Assembly (NCBI GenBank): GCA_019279435.1
Contig: JAAALK010000285.1
Location: forward strand, 63,970,865 to 64,034,864
From: Zizania palustris
Taxonomy: Eukaryota; Streptophyta; Magnoliopsida; Poales; Poaceae
DNA length: 64,000 bases
Direction of reading: 5' to 3'
The notes beneath the pieces are model-generated. The model was not told the origin of the DNA. It saw only the letters and a program-made list of their open reading frames with translations, and ran no database searches. How positions within the stretch are numbered: position 1 is the stretch's first letter; each line of letters opens with the position of its first letter. Below, piece after piece: positions 55,450 to 64,000 of the stretch. The position numbers were made by a program, and so were the translations under genes.

Positions 55450-55804
55450 GGGCTCCTTTTAATCATCTGTAAACACCTTCTGAATTAATAAAGTTCATGG
55501 TTCAGATAATGCCTACCTCTCAAACACTTCATACTTCTAGTGGATGCACTGGAGGAACGAAGTTGGCTATGAGGGAAGTGTCATTCATTTGAACCAATTT
55601 TTCGGACTTCGAACCACTGGTTCAAAGTTTCCGACAAGGTGGGAAAGTCACAGAAAAATGGATTCCAAGCCACCGGCTTGAAAGCATCCGTAAAAAGAGT
55701 CCAAAGAGACCAAATGATATGGATTCCAGGCTCTGGCTTGAAAGCATCCGTAAAAAGAGTCCAAGGAGACCACTATGTGAATTCTGAACCACTGGTTTGA
55801 TAGC
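55450..55804 (+). repeat. Tat2 downstream region with ~60-bp minisatellite
   Basis: Non-coding. From 55659 about 2.5 units of a ~60-bp repeat (ATGGATTCCAAGCCACCGG... then GCATCCGTAAAAAGAGTCC), starts at 55659, 55719 and about 55775. The array ends directly at the Tat3 LTR; ATAGC (55800-55804) would be the target duplication. Confidence 0.8.
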
Positions 55805-56299
55805 TGTTGGGGGAAAATATTCCATCCTGGGGGTTATTGCAGCAACAGCACAAAATCAGATAATGGATTCGAAGGTTTCCAAACAAGCATCTTCGGAGAT
55901 GTCCTGAGTCAAGCTCGAAGCCTGAAGATAGACCTTGGTTCGGAGTATATCTTCGAACTAAGGCTCTTTGAGATCTTTTCTGCCAGCTAAGATGGAAGAC
56001 TTATCTTTTTTCTCATTAGATTAGTCTTTTATCTTTTTAGCCCTATTAAGGGTACCAAATAGTTTCCATTATGTCGGTTGTAATAGAGGGGTAAATAGGT
56101 CTTTTCCTTAATGTTTGGGTCTATAAATACCCCCCGTTTAACCCTGTAATTGGGACCGAATACAAGTTATTCAATACACACATTCGAACTATTCTAAGTT
56201 ATTATCCTTTCGGAGGCTTAGAACAGTTCACTTCGCAAACACTTCGTTTATTAGTTTCTAATCTACAGAAACCTGTTAGCGTAATCTTTTATGCCAACA
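55805..56299 (+). repeat. Tat3 5' LTR (495 bp)
   Basis: TGTTGGGGGAAAATATTCC to ATGCCAACA. TATA-like TCTATAAATACCCCCC near 56119. Immediately followed by the primer site. Confidence 0.92.
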
Positions 56300-56301
56300 G
56301 T

Positions 56302-56316
56302 TGGCGCCGTCCGTGG
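56302..56316 (+). promoter_or_regulatory. Tat3 primer binding site
   Basis: TGGCGCCGTCCGTGG, two bases after the LTR; unmutated form of the Tat2 site. Confidence 0.85.
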
Positions 56317-56361
56317 GGAACCTATTCCAAGAAACTTCGTTCTCTACCAACTTCTTACATC

Positions 56362-58809
56362 ATGCCTCCTAAGCGGAGCACAACTTCTCGGATCTCCGGA
56401 GAGGCACCGTCCGACACGGTTGAGGTCGGAGGACCTTCGACGTTTCCTCCACCTCAAACTCCGGAAGGGGTTTCCATTCCTCGAGCATACGGAGTTCCTC
56501 CACCGACTCCATCTATACTTCGACCGCCCGGAGTCCATCTTCCACCTTCAATCCCACTTCGAACTGATCCTCTCAGTTCTCAAGACCCGGAAGATCCTTC
56601 CGGAGGAGATGAAGACAATCTTGGTGATACGGTCGCTCAAATGGCCAGTCTCCAAGCTGAAGTAGCGAGGTGGCGACAAGAAGCTGCGAATAGGCTTCGT
56701 TCTCAAGCCATCCCGGTTATTCCAGAAGTGCCTGAAGACGACGAACCCATCTATCCCGAAGCCCCGGAGAACGCCTCCTTCGATAATGAATCTCCGCTGC
56801 ATCCTGAGCTGCAAAAAGTTCGATTCGACCCGAAGTTTAAGACTTCGAAGCTCTGTAAGTATGCCGGAGATGAAGATCCTGGAGAATTTGTCCGTTCTTA
56901 TGCCCTAGCAATTAAAGCTAGTGGAGGAGTTTGAAATACCATGGCAAAGTGCTTCCCTTTAGCTCTTCAAGGAGTGGCATTAAGGTGGTTCTGGTCTTTG
57001 AAGCCAGGATCAATTAATTCATGGGGGCAGCTAAAGAAGAAGTTCGTAAGCAATTTTCAAGGCACCTTCGTGCCTCCAATGTCGACGGGAAGTCTTTTCC
57101 AGGTAAAGCAGCTCCCTGGAGAGACCTTGAGGCAATATTTTAAGCGCTTCGCTCATACGAAGTCGCAGATCCGAGGGTTGTCTACATCTTCGGTAGTTGA
57201 TGCAGCTCGGGAAGGTGTCACTCATCAAGGCCTCCTGGATAAGCTTCATCGGAAAAGCATATCCTCGGTTTCTCAATTGATGTCATACTTTGAGGAGTAT
57301 GCAAGGTCGGAAGAAGGTTGGCTTCGAAGAACTGCAGCTACTCCATCCATATTGCAGGAAGTAAAAGTAGAAGTAAAAACTTCGGCACAGTCGCAAGAAC
57401 CAGTCTTCGAAGTTCAACATGATCGGAGAAGAGGGCAAAAGCATCCTTGTTCTGAAGTCTTGAACATTGCACCCCCGCAAAAGTTCACACAGAGAGCTCC
57501 ACAACCTTCGGGGAACAAGGTCAGCGGCTGGAGGCCGCTAGGGAAAACGGCTGGCAAAGGACAGACCCTTTTCTGCTGCATCCATGGTGAAAACCGAAGC
57601 CACGCAACTGATACTTGCAAGGCTATACTCACTCTGAGAGGAGAATACCTAGAAAGAACTTCGGGTCGAGGTACTACTGACCGAGTTCCAGCTGCAGCGC
57701 GCCCAGAGCCTGTTCAAGCCGTGGCCCGGATAGAAAACTTTGAAGCCGCAAGACGCCCTCTGGTGGCCAATGTTATGCCACCTCTGAAGCAAGAAGAAGG
57801 GCAAGATCGAGGAAAAAGAGTAGTCCTCCCCATCTCCGGAGGAGGTACCCTCGGAAGCATGTGAAAAAGGCAGAGAAGGGACTATGTCAGAGAAGTGGGC
57901 CACATTGGGACTTCGTCATCTGCAGCTGCTATGCCGGAATGGTCTCATGTACCAATATCTTTTTCTGCGGAGGATGCAGCTGGCATTAAATTTCCACATG
58001 CAGGCCCACTTGTTATTACTGCTGATATTGCGGGCACCGAGGTTCGAAGAGTGTTGATTGACGGAGGCAGTTCAGCAGACATTATTTTTGTTCAAGCCTT
58101 CGATCAATTGTGCATCTCCAGAAAGCACCTTCTTCCAACGGCTCGTCCTTTGCAAGGCTTCGCAGGACCTCCGCTTGATGCACTCGGCCAAATAGGCCTG
58201 GAAGTTACCTTCGGAGAAGGTTTGTTGGCTCGAACTGAGGAAGTAATCTTCGATGTTGTAGATACCCCATATGCTTACAACATCATCTTCGGAAGAGGCA
58301 TGCTAAACCAGTTCGGAGCTGTGGCGCATCACAATTATTTGTGTATGAAGATGCCCACGCAAGCAGGAGTTCTTATTGTCTTCGGAGATCAAGCTATCGC
58401 CCGAAGAGCGGAATATGGTCATGGTCCCCCTCTTGATCCAAGACAAGTAAACAATGTGCAAGATAATCAAGAAAATTTTTCAGCCCCTTCCGAAGCTTCG
58501 AAGAAATCCTTCCCAAGACCAAGTCCTGAAGGAGAGATTGCAGCGAAGGTTATTGTTAAAGATGGTAAAGAATATACATTTCAATTTGGTAAAGATTTAC
58601 CTCCAGAAGTTGCAACCTCTTTGGAAAAGGTGGTGGAAGAGAATTTAGATGTCTTCGCTTGGTCTGACGAAGATATCACCGGAGTCGATCGGGATATCAT
58701 TGAACATAGTTTGCTTGTAAACCCGAAGGCCCGACCTGTTGGCAAGGACTCCGAAAAATGTCTGCAGAAAGAGCTGTTCTGGCGAAGGACGAAGTTGAAA
58801 AATTGTTGA
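56362..58809 (+). pseudogene. gag: Tat3 gag and protease (one frame, two stops)
   Basis: ATG 56362 (MPPKRSTTSRISGEAP). One frame covers gag (PKFKTSKLCKYAGDEDPGEF, GVALRWFWSLKPGSI, DAAREGVTHQGLLDKL, a Cys/His region CCIHGENRSHATDTC near 57575) and protease (RRVLIDGGSSADIIF near 58050, then DALGQIGLEVTFGEG). TGA at 56932-56934 and TGA at 57862-57864 interrupt it; both could come from CGA. A one-base insertion near 58738 shifts the frame before RT. Gag would assemble the particle and protease would process it. Confidence 0.87.
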
Positions 58810-60000
58810 AGGCTGGGATTATCAGAGAAGTGGCTCACACAGAATGGTTAGCCAACCAGTCTTCGTCAAAAAGAAATCTTCCGGGAAGTGGCACATGTGC
58901 ATTGATTTCACATCCTTGAATAAAGCATGCCCTCGTGACCCCTACCCCATGCCCCGAATTGATCAATTGGTTGACTCCACCGCAGGTTCGGAGTTATTAA
59001 GCTTCCTCGACGCGTATTCTGGTTATCATCAAATATGGTTGAAGCGCGAAGATGAGATCAAGACAAGCTTCGTAACTCCTTCGGGAGTCTTTTGTTATGT
59101 AAGAATGCCTTTCGGCTTATGAAATGCCGGGGCTACTTTTCGAGGTTAGTTGCTAAGGCTCTAGGTCATCAATTAGGCCGCAATGTGGAGGCCTATATGG
59201 ATGATATTGTAGTAAAGAGTGCTTTAAAGCACCAACATAGCCTAGACCTAGCAGAAACATTTAATAGCCTTCGGGCATGTGGGATTCGTCTTAACCCCGA
59301 AAAATGTATCTTCGGAGCTAAGGCTAGAAAGTTGTTAGGGTATTTAGTTTCAAACAGGGGGATTGAAGCTAGCCCTACTCAAATAACTGCGCTACAAAAG
59401 ATGGCTCCTCCAGAAAATTTAAAGCAAGTGCAAAAGCTGACTGGGCATCTAGCAGCACTTAGCAGGTTTTTATCAAGGTCTGCGGAGAGAAGCTTGCCTA
59501 TATTTAAAGCATTGAAAGGGTCCGAAGATTTTGCATGGACACCGGAGTGTCAAAAAAGCTTCGAAGATATTAAAGAGTATCTCAGTAATCTCGTTACACT
59601 CACGGTGCCTACTGCGGACGAAATCCTACTCCTTTACCTTGCAGCTACAGGTTCTGCTGTCAGTGCAGTCCTTGTCAGAGAAGTGGATTTCAATGGGAAG
59701 TTGGTACAAAATCCTGTTTATTTTGTGTCCGAAGCATTATCAGGAGCGAAGACAAGATACTCCGAACTCGAGAAGTTCGTTTATGCTCTGATAATGGCTT
59801 CGAGGAAATTAAGACATTATTTTTTGGCTCACAATGTAATTGTACCAACTTCATATCCTTTGGGAGATATGCTCCGAAGTAAGGATTCCACTGGAAGAAT
59901 TGGAAAGTGCGCAGTTGACAGCAATCAAATCGTAAGTCTTAGCAGATTTTGTAGCAGAATGGACTCCACCTGCAACTTTGGTTCCAGAGAAGTCAAGTGA
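58770..60000 (+). pseudogene. Tat3 reverse transcriptase and RNase H (broken)
   Basis: RT opens with the AGIIREVAHTEWLAN segment. Two bases are missing near 58853. FVKKKSSGKWHMCIDFTSLNK and DAYSGYHQIWL follow, then AGA-to-TGA at 59120-59122 in the RMPFGLRNAG block and a one-base loss near 59138. YMDDIVVKSALKHQ is intact. RNase H reads PVYFVSEALSGAKTRYSELEK. A deletion of about 40 bp near 59912 removes the segment linking to the second RNase H and shifts the frame; the frame ends at 60000. Confidence 0.87.
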
Positions 60001-61696
60001 CGGAGTTTGGACTGTTTATTCTGATGGGGCTTTCCAAGCATCCGGAGCGGGCATTGGAGCAGTGTTGATTTCGCCTTCAGGGCAAAGAGCAATGTACTCC
60101 GCAAGACTCAACTTTAAGTCTACCAATAATATAGCGGAGTATGATGGAATTTTACTGGGACTCCGAAAAGCACGTGCTCTAGGGGCTACAAGAGTTGTTA
60201 TAAAAACAGATTCTCAAATAGTAGCAGGGCACGTAGATAAAAGTTTTCAGGTTCGGCATCCACAGCTTGCAAAATATTTAGAAGAAATCCGTAAGATCGA
60301 AGCACATTTCAAGGGTATTTCCATTCGGAGTGTACCAAGAGCAGAAAATATGCAAGCGGACATCTTAGCAAAAGCTGCAGCCGGAGCTGTGGATGTTCTA
60401 GAAGAAGCCTTCTATGAGGAGTTCAGTACACCTTCGGTGCCACAAATTCCCTCTACAGAGATTCTTTGCATTCCAAGTACAGATTGGAAAAATTCAATCA
60501 TGGAACTTTTGCAAGGAGGAATAAATTTGCCTGAAGAGCCACAACTTTCAAGATTGAAACTCAGGGCTAGAAATTATCAAATAATCAACGGTATTTTATA
60601 CAAGGCCGGAGTATGTTCCTCTCTACTCCGATGTATATCTCAAGCCGAAGGTCAAGAAATTCTTCGAGAAATTCATGAAGGCCTTTGCGGTAGCCATTTA
60701 GCCCCTCGAGCTTTGGCAGGAAAAACACTTCGCCAGGGGCTTTATTGGCCTACAATAACAGCTGATGCGGAGAGCTTAGTCCGCACTTGTCAAGGATGTC
60801 AGTGGATGGGTCGACGAAGTCATCGCCCACCAACAACTCTTCAAGTTATTGCTCCGGTATGGCCTATGGCCAGATGGGGTATGGATTTAATTGGTCCCTT
60901 TCCAGTAGCTAAGGGAAATCTAAAGTTTGCAGTGGTAACTATTGAATATTTTTCTAAGTGGGTAGAAGCAGAGCCCTTAATAGCTATCACTTCGAACAAT
61001 GTACAAAAATTCTTTTGGAAGAATATCATTTGCCGGTTCGGAGTGCCTAGACAACTTACAGTTGATAATGGCACACAGTTCGATGCAGAACCTTTCAGGA
61101 AGTTTTGCGAAGATCTAGGCATCCAGTTATGTTTTGTTGCAGTAAGGCATCCTCGGTCTAATGGAGCTGTAGAAAGAGCCAATGGAAATATTTTGTCAGG
61201 GCTAAATCGAAGGATAGTAGGATTAACAAAAGGACTGTGGACCGAAGAGCTTCCGAAGATTTTGTGGTCCATTCGGACAACGCAAACAAGGTCCACAGGT
61301 TTTACTCCATTCAGATTACTATTTGGAGATGAAGCTATGACTCCAACGGAGCTCAAAGGAGGATCACTTCGCAGCACCGAACCGGAGATTGAAGAAGAAA
61401 GAGAAGCTTCGCTAGATTTATCAGAAGAAACAAGACTTCGAGCTGTGGCTAATTTATCAAAATATCACCAGCAGACGAAGACTTGGTAGGACCCGAAGGT
61501 TAAGATCAATGAGCTTAGGCCGGGTCATCTTGTTCTGTGAAGCATTATAGCGCCAGGGAAATTAGGAAATAAATGGGAAGGTCCATATTTAATTGTTCGT
61601 TCAGGACGCCCTGGCTCTTTTAAATTAGCTAATTTAGAAGGTGAGGAGTTAGCACATACTTGGCATGCGGAGCACTTAAAGCGATACTTCGCATAA
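59978..61696 (+). CDS. Tat3 archaeal-type RNase H and integrase, long open segment
   Basis: A 503-codon stretch (59978-61489). The second RNase H keeps D16 (YSDGAF), E54 (NIAEYDG), D78 (IKTDSQ) and D128 (MQADIL). Integrase has H233, H240, C271, C274, then D303 (GMDLIGPFP), D363 (TVDNGTQFD) and E399 (SNGAVERANG), with 35 residues between the last two. All catalytic residues are present. A TAT-to-TAG change at 61487-61489 cuts the C-terminus; a second stop (CTGTGA, 61538-61540) follows; the original end is TAA at 61694-61696 after HAEHLKRYFA. The Met at 59978 is arbitrary; this was part of a polyprotein. Confidence 0.9.
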
Positions 61697-62396
61697 GGGC
61701 TCCTTGTAAATCACTTGTAATCATATTCTGAATTAATAAAGCATATGGTTCAGATAGTGCCTTCCCCTCATAAACTTCCAGCTTCCGAGTGGACGCACTG
61801 GAACCGCGGGGTTGACCGAGAGGGAAGTGTCATAAAGCTGAATCATATTTTTAGACTTCGAATCATTGGTTCGAAGTTTCCGACGTGGGGGCTGACATAA
61901 TCCGGAGTCCAAGCCACCGGCTTGTAGGCATCCGTAAAAGAGCCCAAAACCACATCATGCGGAGTCCAAGCCATTGGCTGGTAGACATCCGTAAAAAGAG
62001 CCGAAGGTGGCCAAAACATGTGGAGTCCAAGCCATTGGCTGGTAGACATCCGTAAAAAGAGCCGAAGGTGGCCAAAGCAAAACAGAGTTTGAGCCATGAG
62101 CTTCGAATGTCTGTTAACATAGTCCAAAGTGACAAATTATCTAAGACACTAAGGTTTCCTGAAAGTTATCTCAAATAATTTCTTTCAAAAAACAAAGGGT
62201 ACTAAGTTGCCATTCTCCAGACTGCAAATAGTCGAGGACATTTTATAAGATTTTAAAAGATCTTTAAATTACAGAGGGGCTCCGAACCCCAAAAAATTGT
62301 ACTTCGAAGTTGCTTATATCCAAAGAGGGGCAAGTAAATAGGGAGACAATTTTAAATCGGTATTCATTATTCGAACGAATATGTTTACAGATTACA
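61697..62396. repeat. Tat3 downstream region with 57-61-bp minisatellite
   Basis: Repeat starts (GGAGTCCAAGCC) at 61904, 61961 and 62022, spacing 57 and 61 bp; a degenerate fourth copy near 62084. Then a non-coding AT-rich stretch to the antisense exon 5. Minus-strand ORFs at 61843-62135 are repeat artefacts. Confidence 0.85.
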
Positions 62397-64000
62397 TCAT
62401 GAAAAATTGGTATCTATACCAAGAAGGAATCGAAGACCTCTTCGATCTCTAGAGCTAGGGTTGGAACGACTAGTTCCGGTGCCGGGAGTTCTAACAACTT
62501 TACGTTTAACTGTCTTGCCTCCCTTCGAAGCTCTAAAGTCCTTCTGTTCTTGTTGAAGCTCGGCCCAAATTCGAAGCCGTTCGGGGCTCCTTTCCCAGCT
62601 TCCAAGTTCTTCAGGTTTTTTACCTCGAGCTTCATCTTCGTCTTCGGACCATATAACATCTTCAGAAGACGAAGTGTCCAAGTTAACCTCTTTTTCTTCC
62701 TCTTTAATATGAGATAGTATATCCTTGCTTACTTCGGCAGTAATAACACTGGAGCTATCTCGAGGAACTAAAAATCGAGGGCGTTTATAAGCTTTTAGAA
62801 GATCGAAGGTAGCCCATAATGAGCAAAGTTCGTCGTTAAGGTCTAACACTTCGATATCTTCCATATGAGGCAAAGCCTAAAAATATGATAAACAAATTTT
62901 CATTGATAAATGTACATAAGAACAAAGCTTTACATAGTCAAAAATCCTAAGATATATCCAAACCTGCGGATTCGGAGGAGGCTGACTGCTTGAAGCTTGG
63001 GTCCGAGCTTGCTTCTGGCGTTGTCCTTCGTTGATCCAGGCCTTGATCGCAGAGCGACCTTCGGCTCTCCATGAAGTTTGGAAGGCTCGCCAGGCAGCAG
63101 CCACACCTTCGGAAGGAGTCAGAAGCTGCTCGTCGTCGAAGGTAATTGGGCCCTCTCCTGCGCCCAGAGTTATCGATCGACCCAGATTTTTGTAATAACG
63201 AAGTAGGCCAACAACAGCCACTTGTCCGGAGAGTTCTCCGTAGCGAATGCATGCTATCTTCATCTGCTTCGCTACTCCTTGAATCCATTTCAACCGGCGC
63301 AGAAGAGAAATGTTATCATCAAAGGGAAGTGTTCCGGTAGTACCGAAGTACTCCAGAACACCTAGCAGTTGATTCATAACTTCCACAGCTACCTTCTCGA
63401 ACTTCAGCTTATCTTCGATTAGCACATCCTTCGCCGAAGTTACTTCTTCCAGAATTCCGGAAAGTCTAGCAGTCTCTGTAGTCAAGGAATTCTTTTGGTT
63501 CAAAAGCTGGCTAGCTTCCTCTTGAAGTCTGACAAGCTCGGTCCCCGCAGTAGCGTGCTCCGCTCGCATTCTTTCAATTTCTGCTCGAAGCACAATTCTT
63601 TCTGCTTCGAGCTCTTTATTCGCAGCCTCCAAACCTTGTTTGGCCCTGCGCTCCGTTGATACTATACTATCCATCTGAACCACTCGGCCTTCGGAGATAG
63701 TGAGATTCCGTTGAAGAGTTTCGTTTTCCTCTAGAAGGCGAGCGATTTCTCGTTCATTCGATATATTTGCAGCTCGAGCTAAGACTGTTTGCTGCGAAAA
63801 GAAAAAATCAAGGTAAGAAATTATTTGTATGTAAATTTAATGTTATTTCACAGATGCTTCATACCTGGTAGGCTGCGCGCTCCATAGCAGCGTTAAGCTC
63901 CAAGCTCTTCACCTCGCTTAGAATGGCCACCAAGTTCGTCTCCCCAATGTCGCGACTAGCTCAATCCAAAGGCTCGAGCAAAGTCCGAAGACCAGTTCTT
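62397..64000 (-). pseudogene. Tat3 antisense gene, exons 3 (partial) to 5
   Basis: Same gene as in Tat1. Minus strand: exon 3 from beyond the right edge to 63865, exon 4 63791-62964, exon 5 62876-62397. Introns are 73 and 87 bp with GT...AG and T-rich acceptors (TTTTCGCAG, TTTTTAG). Lengths of exons 4 (828) and 5 (480) are multiples of 3, and all junctions are in phase 0, giving an open coiled-coil protein that ends RGLRFLLGIDTNFS. In the visible part of exon 3 there is a TGA at 63961-63963 (probably from CGA). Otherwise this copy is better preserved than Tat1. PF04195-like exon 1 would lie off-window. Function unknown. Confidence 0.75.

Larger units (their letters stand above)
49556..55804 (+). 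mobile_element. Tat2: Ty3/gypsy Tat-lineage element, 3' end cut by Tat3
   Basis: Plus-strand element inserted in Cop4 RT (left flank ATCAT). 5' LTR 49556-50049, PBS, gag, PR, RT, RNase H, second RNase H, IN, then a short minisatellite. It has no polypurine tract or antisense gene before 55805, where a divergent LTR starts; I read that LTR as the 5' LTR of Tat3 inserted into Tat2. More decayed than Tat3. Confidence 0.82.
55805..64000 (+). mobile_element. Tat3: Ty3/gypsy Tat-lineage element, 3' end off-window
   Basis: Plus-strand element: 5' LTR, PBS, gag-PR frame, RT, two RNase H domains, IN, minisatellite, and the downstream exons of a minus-strand gene. Its 3' LTR lies beyond the right edge. 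Much less decayed than Tat2 and younger by nesting order. Confidence 0.88.

Noticed and set aside
49556..61696. Two Tat elements sharing a single middle LTR through recombination
   Set aside because: The flanking LTRs differ too much and Tat2 lacks a polypurine tract at the junction; nested insertion explains it better. Kept as an alternative in the findings.
1..64000. Bacterial-style systems (CRISPR arrays, operons, ribosome binding sites)
   Set aside because: None seen; all direct repeats are explained as LTRs, target duplications or minisatellites of plant retrotransposons.

Overview
This is plant nuclear DNA, most likely from a grass (Poaceae). I found no host gene, rRNA or tRNA gene in the 64 kb. 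Essentially every base can be assigned to LTR retrotransposons stacked inside one another, as in heterochromatin of large grass genomes. The elements present (long-LTR Ty1/copia with a coiled-coil gag, a Tekay/Del-type chromovirus, CRM-like chromoviruses, and Tat-type Ty3/gypsy with an antisense gene) are the usual grass repertoire. One gap of exactly 1,000 N (18596-19595) shows this is a draft pseudomolecule. Species cannot be named from the sequence. Lineage names rest on motif recognition, not on a search.

Stratigraphy. The oldest layer is Crm0, a decayed CRM-like element on the minus strand (35408-38022, flanks off-window). Cop2 (plus-strand copia; visible parts 16139-16213, 17072-18036, 31220-35407) lies in the Crm0 3' LTR. 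Cop2 carries three insertions. Tek1 (6625-16138, plus) sits in its gag, and Tek1's 5' LTR is itself split by Cop1 (1-6624, minus). LTR-K (16214-17071) lies between gag and RT. Cop3 (18037-31219, minus, same family as Cop2) sits in its RT with the duplication CTGGA on both sides. Cop3's gag is split by Tat1 (plus, 22579-29006), whose integrase is split by Crm1 (minus, 19596-22578). Right of Crm0's broken RT come LTR-F (38023-38857), then Cop4 (Angela/BARE-like copia, minus, 38858-49555). Cop4's RNase H is split by the complete Crm2 (40964-48585, target duplication GTATA). Its RT is split by Tat2 (plus, 49556-55804), which is split in turn by Tat3 (plus, 55805 to beyond the right edge). The deepest chains are five levels.

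Coding content. Every gag-pol is broken by stops and frameshifts, many of them CAG-to-TAG or CGA-to-TGA. None looks autonomous, although long open segments remain: Cop1 PR-IN, Crm2 gag-PR-RT, Tat3 RNase H-IN. All diagnostic catalytic motifs can be read.

Most interesting. Tat1 carries, between pol and its 3' LTR and on the opposite strand, a gene that I can model as five exons with GT-AG introns and a TATA box about 94 bp upstream of its ATG. Tat3 carries exons 3-5 of the same gene. The same elements have a downstream minisatellite: monomers of about 57-61 bp in Tat2 and Tat3, and 117-bp dimers in Tat1. The two CRM-like elements carry different tandem arrays at the same place in their leaders (12/36/72 bp in Crm1, 76 bp in Crm2). 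The CRM-like pol frame continues about 240 nt into its own 3' LTR.
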